In this document: one piece after another, positions 1 to 11,356 of the stretch | How the letters are laid out: every line of letters starts with the position of its first letter | Position numbering within the stretch: the first letter of the stretch is position 1 | Source: Balaenoptera acutorostrata | Taxonomy: Eukaryota > Chordata > Mammalia > Artiodactyla > Balaenopteridae | DNA length: 64,000 bases | Reading direction: 5' to 3' | Assembly: GCF_949987535.1 (NCBI RefSeq) | Contig: NC_080075.1 | Span: 60,443,111 to 60,507,110, forward strand | Notes under the pieces: generated by a model | Seen by the model: the letters and a program-made list of their open reading frames with translations, nothing else | Told to the model about the DNA's origin: nothing | The model's database searches: none | Made by a program: the position numbers and the translations under genes

Positions 1-877
1 TGTAGAATTGTGGAAGCCAGTTGAGGTGAGGGTATCTTCTCTGCCCCAAAGATGATCCAATGAATCTGCTTTATGGCACTGCCACTTATGAAACAAAAGG
101 GAGAAACCAGTGATGCAGCGGCCAGCCTGACATGTGGATCCCTATTCAAGGTGAAGATATAAGCACAGTTAGAGGTATATGCTCACATTGGTGTGAATGG
201 TGAAATGTTTGTGCACCTAGAAACACTTAAGTATGTATTTCTTATAGTATAAATAATTAAGTAGTTCTACCTATTTCAACTAGAGTAAACTTTTCCTAGT
301 CATTATTTCCTTTAACAGATCTATCATTTAAAACTTCCACATGTTCTATCAGCCATTAATTAGCTCACAAATATTTATTAAGGGTTTTCTATGGACAAGA
401 CCTCATGTTAAGTTGGATATAAGGAGCAGAGGAGGGAATCAGTGCATCTTCACCTTAATTAACTTCTAATGACTGCTATAGTGCCCCCTCTGTCCCACGC
501 CCACTGAATTTTATCATGTTTTTTTCCACAGTCAGAGAAAACAAAAGAACTAGCCAACTCTCCCCACTGGTTTGAAAATTCCTTTGAATATGAGAATCAT
601 AAAAAGCAATTTGTAAACAATGTTTCCACTAAGCCAGTAAGAACACTTGCCAAGTTGATGATAATGACGACTATATTCCAATCAGAAGTTACTCTGTGAA
701 TATCATGCCTTTTGTAGTCATAAGTCAAAAAAGAAAGAAAAAGAAAAAGAAAGAAAAACGCTGACATTCATCTATAATATGATGTATCCCTCTAAGGCAG
801 GACTTCATAGGAACAATTTGGCAAATCATAGTTTAATGGTGTGAAGCTCCTTTTTCCCCTCTGACTTCATCTGCTAC
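1..877. other. Unassigned AT-rich sequence
   Basis: I see no gene or confidently named repeat here. A short purine-rich run of A and G lies near 727-760. The stretch near 350-440 loosely resembles an ancient MIR/L2-type fragment but is too diverged to name. Confidence 0.4.
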
Positions 878-1300
878 TGTTGCTGTCTTGCCCATTCTAC
901 TCAAACCAGGCTAGCTTTCTTGCTATCTTTTAAACATAGCAGCCATGCTCCCATCTCAGAGCCTTTCCACTTCCTCTTCTGTTTCTCTGGAATGCTTTGT
1001 TCTAAGATATCCCACCCATGTTTCACTCCTTCACCTTCCTCAGGACACTACTTAGATGCAAACTTATCAGCGAGATCATCCTTGGTCACTCCTCATAAAG
1101 TTGCAAAGCCCCAACCCTAAATTCTATATTCTTTCCTGTTTATTATTTCTCTCTGTTATACTGTTATTATCTTTATTGTCTACGTTATCCCTCCAGAATT
1201 TACAATCATGAGGCAGAGAATATTTAGTGGACACCCCTCACATAGAACTTTCCTAAGCACTGAGTAAATATCTGTTAAAGGAGTAGATTTCAATGACACC
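878..1300 (+). repeat. L2 LINE 3' end (ancient)
   Basis: The order of segments matches the L2 3' consensus as I remember it: a 'cagagcctttccactt' type core near 958, a 'tcactccttcacctt' block near 1022, a 'gatcatccttggtcactcc' block near 1073, and a terminal 'gagtaaatatctgtta' motif near 1262, corresponding to the usual 'caataaatatttgttg' end. L2 stopped moving before the placental radiation, so this copy should be shared with other mammals. The 66-codon open frame inside it is a chance frame. Confidence 0.75.
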
Positions 1301-2025
1301 TAATCTAATTCCAGAATTCCAGTAGGTAGCTTTAGTACCTAACCAACTGCTGAGTTCTTAAGGGTAGGCTCTCTAGCTTGCTTGTTTGTTTACTTTGTAG
1401 CTCCACAGTGCCTGGAAAAAAGTAGTCATTTATATGTATATTAAATTTAAAGTTAGTTATATTTTATAATAACTCTGGAAATCTATTGTCATAGAACAGT
1501 TTTGAGTCCCAGGCCTTTTTAATTTTATGTAATAATTCATGAAATAGGACACATTTAAGACAGTGAGTGATTTTGTGGAGTAGAGGTAATTGGAAAGAGA
1601 GTTAAGTCCTTTCCTGATATGAGAGAATTAAGCATATTAAATTTCACTTCAAATAGTTTTACCATATTCAGGGTAGGGAGCTTTATGCTAGAGAGGAACC
1701 ATAAATCCCATGAAAATACTATTCTCCTCTGAGAAGAAGTGCAGTGTGTGGGAGGAGATTCTGGCAAAATGGTCACTTACTAAATTCAGCCAAAATCTTG
1801 ATGGTTTAAGCAGAAAATATGGTATTTTGAAAAGTTACACCCCAGAATAGAATACTTGAAGTTTGGTTTGGTTTAATTATAGACCTTCCTGATTTCCTAA
1901 GCCAAGTTGTTGCCTGTTGGTGGCCCTTCACATAGAAACAGCATTAATATAGCAATGCTTTACATTAGCTCTCAGTGGTTCTGCTGCTTCAAGCTTTCTC
2001 CAATTTGGTAAACTTGTCTTGCACA

Positions 2026-2116
2026 ATTCTGATCACACCTTCTATATATGCATTCTGATCACACTTTCTATATATGCATATATGCATATATGCACTTTCT
2101 ATATATGCATATATAT
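2026..2116. repeat. 26-bp tandem duplication running into TATATGCA repeats
   Basis: A unit beginning 'attctgatcacac' and ending 'ctatatatgc' occurs at 2026-2051 and again at 2052-2077 with one base difference. It continues into several tandem 'atatatgc' units and a third partial copy of the 'actttctatatatgc' part near 2093. This looks like replication slippage. Confidence 0.8.
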
Positions 2117-2812
2117 TTATATTTTTAAAATATTTTTCACAAGGACAAAATAAATCTGGAAACTCACATATATGCTGAGGTAATTATATTAAGGGACACT
2201 ATGTAGATTTGATTTTTTTCCCTTATTTTATCTCCTGCACTCTTTCATTCCCTATACTCTAAGTCCATTTATTGCCATCCATTAACAAGGAGTAAAAAGG
2301 ATTTTGAGCTTCTTAAATCCAGGATTCAATACGGGAAAGATAAAAAGTATATCTTAGGTATTTTCATCAGACCTCAAAATAGAATCTGATGTTTTTCCAA
2401 TTATCTCTTTAAGGTATTATAGTAATTACCTAGTTTCTCCATATGGTACATTATAGTAATTGTACCTAGTTTCTCTCTGTTCAATCCAAATATTGTCTCC
2501 TTTCTCTGTTTAAGTATTAAGCAAGTGAGTAGCAAATTTGTGAACATAAAACAGACATGATTTTGAAAACCCACATGGTATGAAGTCTGATAAGTTCTCT
2601 TTTCCTCTAGAAAATAATCTAACACAAAATAGTAATTAAGCATTTTTTAATGAGAATGCTTTGAGAGAAGCACTATTAAGCTTTCCTATTTAATCTGATT
2701 ACCTAAAAATATTTTTATTTTCATGAGTTAACAATATACACTATAACCAACTTTTTCTTTGGCTGAGATAATTTTCTAAACAGGTGGTTTTTCCTAAAAC
2801 ACTTGAATCATT

Positions 2813-2844
2813 CATATATATATATTATATATATATATATATAT
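2813..2844. repeat. (AT)n microsatellite
   Basis: A nearly perfect AT dinucleotide run interrupted once by 'ttat'. Confidence 0.9.
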
Positions 2845-3079
2845 CCACAGTAAAATGAGATATAATACAGTGGTAATATATATATTATGACTGTAAAATG
2901 AGAAAGTACTGTCAGTAAAAAGTTCAAGATTAAAACATAAGATTGTTTTTAAAGAGCAGCTATAATTTTCAGACTTAATGATGAACCCTGTTGCCCACAT
3001 TTCCCCTGAGAATTTATGTCATATGATTAAGAAAAACAGTTAAAATAGATCTGGTAGAATTAAGCTACAAATAATAGTT

Positions 3080-3738
3080 CAAACCGTTGTAGATGGGGAT
3101 ACCTCAATTCTCAATGATGAAAGAATTGTCTGTGGATCTGAACTGGCTATGTAACTTCTTGTTCTTTAAGAATATTTCTCTAAATTACAGTGGAGAAAAC
3201 CAAACACTATCTCAACCAGGTGATCAACATTAACATCAACAGCAATAAGTTGATGGAATGTACCCTTGATATGATGTAATGAGGATTGTACTTTACCATT
3301 GGGTTTTCCTCTCCAAAACCCATAACCCTTGTCTAACTACTACAAAAACATCAAACAACTCCAAATTATAAAACATTCTATAAAATGCCTGACCAGTTTT
3401 CCTTAAAAATGTCAAGGTCATCAAAAACAAAGAAAGTCTGAGAAACTATTACAATTAAGAGGAGCCTAAGGAAACATGATGACTAAATGTAATGTGGTAT
3501 CCTGTATGGTATTTTGGGGGAAAAAAGGACATTAGGTAAAAACTAAGGAACTTAAATCAAGTATGTGCTTAATAAGAATAAAAATAATGTATCAATATCA
3601 GTTAATAGTTGTGACAAATGTAACAAATGTAAAATACATAAGGTGTTAATAATAGGGGAAACTGGATATAGACACTACTACCTTTGTAACTTTTCTGTAA
3701 GTCAAAAACTATTCTAAAATAAGTTTATTAAATGTTTT
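3080..3738 (+). repeat. Ancient L1M-type LINE 3' end
   Basis: The sequence follows the 3' untranslated tail of an old mammalian L1: 'aatgtcaaggtcat' near 3410, 'gaaacatgatgactaaatg' near 3472, 'aaaggacatta' near 3524, and the closing 'taacttttctgtaa' followed by 'attctaaaataa' near 3690-3722. The subfamily is uncertain. It contains no useful open frame. Confidence 0.65.
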
Positions 3739-3789
3739 GTAAAGTTTGCCAAATGTGTTAATATAAATTTTTCATAATATATTTATTAA

Positions 3790-3960
3790 TAAATATGAAA
3801 TGAAGTAAAAAATAGAAAATATTAGTTTCTCAGTTCCACTAACCATATTTAAAGTGTTCAATAGCCACATATGACTAGAAGCTATCTTATAAGACATCAC
3901 AGATATTGAAAGAATTTATCATCACAGAAAGTTGTTGTGTTGTACAGTGCCGAAATTTAG
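3790..3960. repeat. Probable hAT-Charlie-type MITE fragment
   Basis: 'caatagccacatatgactag' near 3860 and 'atcatcacagaaagttgt' near 3919 match a known short non-autonomous hAT element (consensus motifs 'aatagccacatgtggctag' and 'atcatcgcagaaagttc'). No terminal 8-bp duplication was found, and the exact family is uncertain. Confidence 0.5.
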
Positions 3961-4029
3961 AGGTGTCTCTCTTCCAATTCCTGACACTGGTCTTGAAGAA
4001 GTCATTTTGTATTTGTTGATTTTGTATGT

Positions 4030-5330
4030 GTAGGTATGCATGTCATTTCACTGATTTCTGCTATTTTTCTGTATTATTATTTTTTCTTTTTACTTCCTGT
4101 GGGTTTACTTTCTTGTTCAATTTTTTAGCTTCTTGTTAAACTAAGAATAGATTCATGGTCTCAAGTGTTTTGTTTTTTTTTTTAAATACGTACATGTAGA
4201 GATAAACATTTCACTCTAAACATATACATTTAAAGCCTTAAGATTAGCTACATCTCACAAGTTGTGATATTTTCATTATTCTCAGTTTAATATATATTCT
4301 GACTTCCATTTGCTCTCCTCTTGTCTTGGTGTAATGTTATCAAACATTTTACTTCTGTACATGTTATACATGTTACACAACATAATTGTTATTGTTATTT
4401 TAAAGGATCAATATCATTTTAAAATTTTCTCACATATTTACACTTCTGATAATCTTCATTCTTTCATGCAATTCCATGCTTACAATAATTTGTTTCTGTT
4501 TTAGTGTGTCTTATTTTAGCAATGGTTTCTGTCAGCTTTTGCTTGTCTAGAAACATCTTTATCTTGATTTCATTTTAGGAAGATATTGTTTCTGGGTATA
4601 AAATTCTAGTTTGAAGTCTTTTGTTTATTTATTTGACTTTTCAGCAGCACATTAAATGTGTCATTCCATTGTCTTCTGGGTTCTATAGGTTTAACTAAGA
4701 AACAAGATACACATTTTATTTCTTTTTCCTTTAAAGTTACTAAACCTTTTCTGTGGCTGCTTTTAAGATTTTCTATTTGATTTAGTTTTGAAATGTTTAC
4801 TATTGTGAGCTCTGGTGTGGTTTTTCTTGATATTGATCCTGCTCAGGGTGAGTAGACCTTTGTGAATCTATGAGTTTAAATTTTTCATCATTTTTTGGAA
4901 AAATCTTTACTTTTCTGTCTTAAAATATTGCTTCACTCCAATTATATATTTTCTCTTTCAGAAAATCTAATTGGGTATATATTTGACCATTTGATCCACG
5001 TATTTCTTTTGTTCTATACTTTTCATTCTTTGTTTCCTCTGTGCTGTAGTCTGATCATTTTCTATTGATATGTCTTCAGGTTTACTACTTTTCTTCTGTG
5101 TCCAGTACTGTATATTAAATCTATCAAATAAGTTATTAATATTAGATATTTTATTTTAAAATTCTAGAGTGCCCATTGGATTCTTTTTTATAGATTTCAA
5201 TTTTCTGTAGATATTGGCCATCTTTTTCATATGTTTGTCTATATTTTCCTCTATTTTCTTAATATACAGTAATCATGGTTATTTTTAAATCCCTATATGC
5301 TAACTCCATATGTGTTTTTTTTCCCTTTTC
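4030..5330 (-). repeat. HAL1/L1M ORF1-region remnant, antisense
   Basis: Read on the minus strand this resembles the ORF1 segment of old L1M or HAL1 elements. On the plus strand the tell-tale blocks come in the expected antisense order: 'aaacatctttatcttgattt' near 4551, 'ttctgggtataaaattctag' near 4590, 'ttccattgtcttctgg' near 4664, 'ctgtggctgcttttaagatt' near 4751, 'agtgcccattggattc' near 5168. All reading frames are broken. The assignment to HAL1 rather than to a full L1M is not certain. Confidence 0.65.
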
Positions 5331-5635
5331 TCTTTCTTACCAATCACATTTTCCTGTCTTCTCATACATCTGGCAATTTTTTTCTTTTTCGTTTTTATTA
5401 TTTTACTTTGTACATTGTATATAAAGTAACCATACAGACTGAAGTCATTTTAATGATCTTCTAGAAAGTTTACCATACTATTGATAAAACAAACTGTGCA
5501 TTAATAATGAACTACCTAAATTAGTGAACTAATAACCACAAAACAGAAAGGATGTTCTTGGAGCTAAAAGGGAAAGGTTTCCAGGGTATATTGTTAAGTA
5601 TTAAAAAAGTACAATAAAGAAGACTATGTTGCTCT
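5331..5635. other. Unassigned AT-rich spacer
   Basis: No gene or repeat was recognised between the antisense ORF1 remnant and the next L1. Confidence 0.3.
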
Positions 5636-6345
5636 ACATGATTAACATCAGGGAAATGCAAATCAAAACCACAATGGGATACAACCTCACATCTGTTAGA
5701 ATGGCTATCATCAAAGAGACCAGAAATAACAAGTTGGTGAGGATATGGAGAAAAAAGAACACTTGTGCACTGTTGGTAGGGATGCAAATCAGTGCAGCCT
5801 CTATAGAAAACAGTATGGAAGTTCCTCAGAAAATTAAAAACAGAACTACCATATCATCCAGTAATTCTGCTTCTGGGTACTAACTGAAAAAAAACAATAA
5901 TACTATTTCAAAAAGATATATGCACCCCTGTGTTCCTTGCAGCATTATTTATAATAGCCAAGATAATGGAAGCAACCTAAGTGCCCATGGACAGATGAAT
6001 AGATAAAGAAGGTGGATACAATGGATTATTACTCAGCTGTAAAAAAGAATGAAATCTTGCCACTGTGGCAACATGGATAGATCTTGAGGGCATTATGCTA
6101 AGTGGAATTAGTCAGCCAGAGAAAGACAAACATTTTATAACCTCTCTTATATGTTGAATCTAAATAAATAAATATTAACCTATAACACACATACAATGCA
6201 TAGTAACATATAATAATACATATTATTATAAATAAATACAAACAAGGTCATAGATACAAAGAACAGATTGGTGGTTGCCAGAGACAGAGGATGGAAGTGG
6301 GAGAAATGGGGGAATTTTTTTTTAAGTTTAAATAAGTTGAATTTA
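5636..6345 (+). repeat. L1 3' end (ORF2 C-terminus and 3' UTR)
   Basis: This begins inside the cysteine-rich C-terminal part of ORF2 ('gggaaatgcaaatcaaaacc' near 5651, then the block encoding [20 protein letters not shown]) and runs through 'gcagcattatttataatagc' near 5939 and 'tggttgccagagacagagg' near 6272 into an A-rich end. An 85-codon frame (5626-5883) is a piece of ORF2 and stops early. It is a 5'-truncated, middle-aged L1. No TSD was recognised. Confidence 0.85.
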
Positions 6346-7617
6346 AAAAAAAAGAAGAATGTGGTATTTTGTAAAGAAAGTACAGGCATGAAACAATTTT
6401 GGAACCATAAACAAGAGGTATTTAGTTTAATTTTTTTACTATTAATGTAAAAATCCCAATAAAGATCCTGGAAAGTGCATCTTTTCATTCCTGTAGTACT
6501 CCAGAAAAGTTATACCTCCTTTTTAAATGGAAGAAAGGGTAGATGAAGAGGGAGAAGAAAAGCAAAAAGAAACAAGTAGAAGGAAAAGGCAAGGAGATGA
6601 GAGGAGAAAGAGGAAGAAGTAAATAACACAGTATCTGAAAATGACAGCACCAATTAGAGCCTTAAAAGTTACCATACATAACTGGATCACATTCCTCATC
6701 AAAGGTAAAAGTATTCTTTAGAGAAATAGTAAAGCATTCACTTTTAATTGTGTATTCTTTTATAATAAAATTATTCATTTTTATATCAGATTATCTCTAC
6801 TTTTAAGTACCCAGCTAAGCAAATATTAGGTCAATTGCTATGTGTATGAATCAAAGCCATATCTTGACTTAATTTTGGCCCTTATTCCAATTTCACTGTA
6901 TGGTATCTCATCCAAATATGTTAACACTAAAAAGATAACTTCTGCCCAATGAGGAGAGTGACCTCCTCAAATACAAATGATATTCATTCTCTTGGCAAAC
7001 AGTATAACTTATATGAAAACTTTTATTTATACATTTACTTATGTAATATAATTAAATTTGTATATATGTTTATAAACATAAGGTGGTAGGACTTAGAACA
7101 ACAAAGGTAAATAGCAAAAATCATAAGCCATAAAGTCTTAGCATTAACCCTAAGATTCACAAAGTGATGAACATCTGACTCAATCTAGGGAATTCCTAAA
7201 ATATTCATGTCAGATAACTATTAATACAACAATTAACTGAAATCTCAGTACCATTCAAGACAATGCACATCAGTATCTGACAGCTCTGATTGTTAGAAAT
7301 GTAATTCTTACACTGAGTAAAATTAATTCATTCTCTCCTTAGGTCATCTCACCTATTAATTAGCATGTACAATTCCCATATCTAAATCACCAGACTTGTC
7401 CTCCCAAGAAATTCTAGGCTTGAATTCAAATTATCTCTTATTATCACTACCTTTTATTATCAGGTATACAGAGTAAACTCTTCTAAATCAAAGTGACCAG
7501 AGTTGCACCTGAATGTCCTTATCCCTCCCACATCTGCATTACCTATTTCACACCCTCCTAATTACATTAGAAAATATCTTTAATTTTGACCTCTACTTTA
7601 TCACATATAGTCATTCC
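6346..7617. other. Unassigned sequence, includes a GA-rich run
   Basis: No gene was recognised. The stretch at about 6525-6625 is strongly purine-rich (GAAGA/GGAGA units). The remainder is AT-rich unique-looking DNA. Confidence 0.4.
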
Positions 7618-7917
7618 CCAATGCAGGGAACACGGGTTCAATCCCTGGTCTGGGAAGATCCCACATGCCATGGAGCAACTAAGCCCATGTGCCACAACTA
7701 CTGAGCCTGCACTCTAGAGCCCGTGAGCCACAACTACTGAACTCGCATGCCACAACTACTGAAGCCCAAGCACCTACAGCCCGTGCTCCACAAGAGAAGC
7801 CACTGCAATGAGAAACCCATGCACCGCAACGAAGAGTAGCCCCCACTTGCCACAATGAGAGGAAGCCCACGTGCAGCAATGAAGACACAGTGCAGCAAAT
7901 AAATAAATAAATAAATG
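7618..7917 (+). repeat. CHR-type tRNA-derived SINE, 5' truncated
   Basis: It begins within the tRNA-like region at 'aatgcagggaacacgggttc' (B-box-like GGTTCAATCC), so the A-box part is missing. It continues with 'gggaagatcccacatgcc' and the tRNA-unrelated body. 'gccacaactactga' occurs three times (7691, 7727, 7749), a known feature of some cetacean CHR variants. The tail is (AAAT)n at 7895-7916. Frames on the opposite strand are artefacts of the GC-rich SINE body. No TSD was found, which fits the lost 5' end. Confidence 0.85.
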
Positions 7918-8194
7918 AGGTTTTCAAAAAAATTTTGAAATGAAATTTCTATGTCATGTTTCATGAAAGCTCTGGTAATATATTTTTATTTACAGTACCA
8001 TTGAATCGATAGCATTTAAGGGAGTATTGCTATTTTTACAACTATAATCTTATTGATGAACAAAGGCTCTCTTTCCATTTATATATCTTCTTTATCAAAT
8101 TTTAGTAAAGTTTTATTTTTTCTATATAGGTTTTGCATACCTTTTTTAGAATTTTCCCGTTTTTTAGTATTTACTTTTTATTGCTATAAGTGGT

Positions 8195-8800
8195 ATCTAT
8201 TTTTTAAAAGATTTTTATTGCAAAATAGTATACATACAGAAAATAAACATATCAAAAGAGTATAGCTTAATGAATTTACATTTTAAGTAAAATTAAATCA
8301 ATGAATTATAATTAAGTTAAAGTATGTTCAGTTTAACTGTGTAACCAGCATCAAATCAAGAAAGAGAATATTAATTGATGTCTTTTAAAAAAATTATCTT
8401 TTTTGATTTGTGTTGCATGTTTTTTACAGCTATCAATTCCTGTATGATATACTGGGATTGAGACAATGACTAAAGTTCTCAGGACAGAGTACCAGGGAGG
8501 AATGAGCTTTACAGAGCTGAAGACCCTCTGCAAATCTTCAGGTCATTCTGCAAAATCCTGAGAACTTTTCCATCTTAGTCCCCTCAGATTGTCATTTCCA
8601 AGGCATGAATGCATCAACCTGTGGCAATCATAGCGTTCATCTTGTTTGTTATCCATTTCTCGGGGATCAGTGTCCTTTGTTGCCTGATGTGCTGTGCCTG
8701 CAAACCAATTTCCACATATTTTGTTCTTTTTGTTTTTCTGATTGTTTCAGGTGGGATTATAAATCTAATTCCTACTAGTCCATCTTGAAAGGAGCATGAA
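8195..8800 (-). repeat. Old L1M fragments, antisense
   Basis: The left part (8195-8390) matches the antisense 3' end of old L1M elements ('agcttaatgaatttac' near 8263, 'gtaaccagcatcaaatcaag' near 8341). The right part (about 8600-8800) has 'tcctttgttgcctgatgtg' and 'gattgtttcaggtgggatta', seen in antisense L1M consensus sequences. Whether these are one rearranged insertion or two is unclear. Confidence 0.55.
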
Positions 8801-9945
8801 ATCTCCTTCCTGTTTCCATTTTAACTCTCTTTTTCTGTCTAATAAACCAAAGTACACTCAAGCCAGAAGGTAGAAAGTATCAAACAGAATTCAAGTTGTA
8901 GAAATAACTGTTTAAAAAAAGGGAGGGGTCTAGAATACATAGGACCTTCCTTGAAATATGAGTTTTGCTTTCTGAAAGAGTTTCTTTACTCTGAATTTGA
9001 CCTACTGGAATTAGCATTTGAAGGGAAGATTGTTAATAGTCATCATAATTTCTCTTAATCTGATATAAAACTATATCGAAGTAACATATAAAGGTGATAC
9101 TTATAAAAATATTAGAAATATTAGATGTGTTTACAATAGACATGAAAACATCATAAAATAAACTCAATCCCAAAAGACTTTACTCATGCTACTTTCTTAA
9201 TTTTGTTTACCCTGCATTTCACATCTTCAAATCCCACTCAATCTTGGAAGATTAGTTTCGGCCCTACCTTTAAAAGAAAGCCTTGCAAACAGCTCTAGGC
9301 TTTTAAAATTATAGCATTTATGACATAAGACAACAAATTCCAGTGTTTTATATTATTCTGTCAGGTATTATCAATTTCTTTATGTCTTAAAATGTTATGA
9401 CAACAGAATTAACTGCCTTCTCCACGTTATTAATTATCTGCATATATTTCTTTACTCTTTTCCCCTTATGACTCTTAGACTAATTTACTGGATATCATCT
9501 CAATTATGATGTCATGTTTATTACAAACTGTACATAATAACTATTTAGTTCAGGTTCTAAATTTCAATCTGCCTTCATAGGTAGGTGAGGTCAAAGGGAA
9601 TGGCTTGTACTCATTCTATTTTTTAAAATGTATCTATTTTTAATAAAGGCTGCTTGTGAAAGGCCAGGAATATGAGTTCTAAGTAAATACAGGATAAGGA
9701 ATACTAGTAACAGAAATCTAAAGTCCTTTAGATGGAGCCAATAACCAACAAAAAGAGAAACAAAAGGAGAATGTTGAGTGCTATAGACACAAATAGGATT
9801 GTAGCTGACATATAGAACTAAGATTCAGAAACAAATTGAAATTTGGATGGAAACAAAGATAGATTGGGAGAGTATGAATAAAGGCAAGGAAATTTGTCTT
9901 AACCTACCCAACTCTTTCATCCATTAGAGAATTTTTGAATGGTAT
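8801..9945. other. Unassigned sequence
   Basis: No gene, RNA or named repeat was recognised. Base composition is AT-rich and open frames are short. Confidence 0.4.
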
Positions 9946-10352
9946 GTGGGGTGGATCAAAATTTTGCCCCCAATATGAATATTCAATTGAGTCAGCATCT
10001 TTTATTAGGTAGACCCTCCTTTCTTTCACTGTATTGTATAATAGCACCATTGCCATTAATCAGGTGATCATTTATATGTAGGTCTGTTTCTGGTCTTTAT
10101 TCTGTTCTATTTGTCTATCTTTCAAAGTTTATACTTGTATATTCTGAGAATTACATTGCTAACTTTCACAAAAGAAAAACTCTTAGTATTCTGATTGGGC
10201 TTTAACTGCGTCTGTAGATAAATTTGAGGGAATTAATACTATTACCCTAGTGAATTTTCCAATCATGAACATGGTTTATAATTCCATTTATTTGTCTTTG
10301 TTTTTGCTCCACAAGAATTTTTGTAATTTCCTGTGCAGAAATACTTTTCATA
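9946..10352 (-). repeat. Old L1M ORF2 fragment, antisense
   Basis: Antisense ORF2 blocks are recognisable: 'ctggtctttattctgttcta' near 10091, 'ctgattgggctttaactgcg' near 10190, 'gaattttccaatcatgaaca' near 10251. These correspond to the region 3' of the reverse transcriptase core. The Tigger1 copy starts directly at its right edge. Confidence 0.7.
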
Positions 10353-10354
10353 TA

Positions 10355-11203
10355 ACTATCGTAGTCCCTGCTTATCCATGGCTTTGATTTCCAAGGTTTC
10401 AGTTACCCACGGTCAATCTAGCTGAGAAAATATTAAATGGGAAATTCCAGAGGTAAACAATTCATATGTTTGAAATTGCCCTCCGTTCTTAGCAGTGTGA
10501 TGAAGTCTCATGACAACCTTCTTCCTCTGGCCTGTGACATGAATCATCTCTTTGTCCAGCATATCCCACCCATTAGTCAGTTAGTTAGCCATCTTGGTTT
10601 TCAGATCAACTGTCTTGCTGTGGCAGTGCTTGTGTTCAAGTAACTCTTATTTTACTTAATTATGGCCTAAAGTTCAAGAGTAGTGATGCTGGCAATTTGG
10701 GTACGTCAAAGAGAAGCCATAAAGTGCCCCCTCCCTCTAAGTGAAAAGGTGAAACATGTAGCCTTAAAAATTAAAAAAAAAACAACAGTATGCTGAGTTT
10801 GCTAAAAATCTATGGTAAGAACAAATTTCCTATCCATGTGAAATTGTGAAGAAGGAAAAAGAAATTCATGCTACTTTTGCTGTTGCACCTCAAACTGCAA
10901 AAGTTATGGTCACAGTGTGTGACAACTACTTAGTTAAGGTGGAAAAGGCATTAAATTTGTAAGATATTTTGAGAGAGAGACCATATTTACATAGCTTTTA
11001 TTACAGTATATTGTTATAATTGCTCTATTTTATTATTAGTTATTATTTCTAATCTCTTACTGTGCCTAATGTTTAAACTTTATCATAGGTATGTATGTAT
11101 AGGAAAAAAATAATATATATATAGGATTTGGTACTATCCACAGTTTTATGTCTCCACTGGGGGACTTAGGATGTATCCCTCACAGATATGGGGGTACTCA
11201 CAG
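10355..11203 (+). mobile_element. Tigger1-family DNA transposon, internally deleted
   Basis: A pogo/TcMar-Tigger element. The left end 'cgtagtccctgcttatccatgg' matches the Tigger1 terminal repeat, and the right end ('gatgtatccctcacagatatgggggtact') is its imperfect inverse. After a 5' UTR comes the start of the transposase gene (from about 10658; a stop, taa, follows 'atggcc'), then recognisable N-terminal coding blocks to about 10965 ('gaaattgtgaagaaggaaaa' near 10839, 'actgcaaaagttatgg' near 10896). The sequence then jumps to the 3' UTR ('gagagagagaccatatttac' near 10971). The DDE catalytic domain is missing. It moved by cut-and-paste using transposase from a full copy. It is a fossil shared by placental mammals. 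Confidence 0.85.
10658..10968 (+). pseudogene. Tigger1 transposase N-terminal remnant
   Basis: This covers the beginning of the Tigger1 transposase reading frame: a start codon, a stop two codons later, then the lysine/serine-rich leader and the first part of the CENP-B-like DNA-binding domain. The frame has a further frameshift-causing A-rich expansion near 10770-10783. The central and C-terminal domain with the DDE residues was lost in the internal deletion near 10968. It cannot make a protein. Confidence 0.7.
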
Positions 11204-11356
11204 AATGGGATTGATGGGTGATAGGGCAGTTGCATGTGTAAGTTTATTAGAAATTTCCAAATGATTTCTCTAAGTGGTTTATATTATCTATTTCTGTCAG
11301 TAATGTAATAGAATTCAGGTGGCTCTAGATTCTTACCAACATAAGTCTTTAAATTT
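11204..11356 (-). repeat. Old L1M ORF2 3' fragment, left half (split by a younger L1)
   Basis: Antisense L1M blocks 'gttgcatgtgtaagtttatt' and 'agaaatttccaaatgatttc' are followed by 'gattcttaccaacataagtc'. The consensus continues with the sequence found again at 14238, showing that the L1 between 11357 and 14237 was inserted later. Confidence 0.7.

Larger units (their letters stand above)
1301..3079. other. Unassigned sequence with AT-rich simple repeats
   Basis: No gene or named interspersed repeat was recognised. The only clear structure is the 26-bp tandem duplication near 2026 and the (AT)n run near 2813, listed separately. Short frames on both strands are not supported as coding. Confidence 0.4.

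Noticed and set aside
7691..7762. Three direct repeats as a mini CRISPR-like array
   Set aside because: Short repeats with unequal spacing within a SINE body in a mammalian genome.
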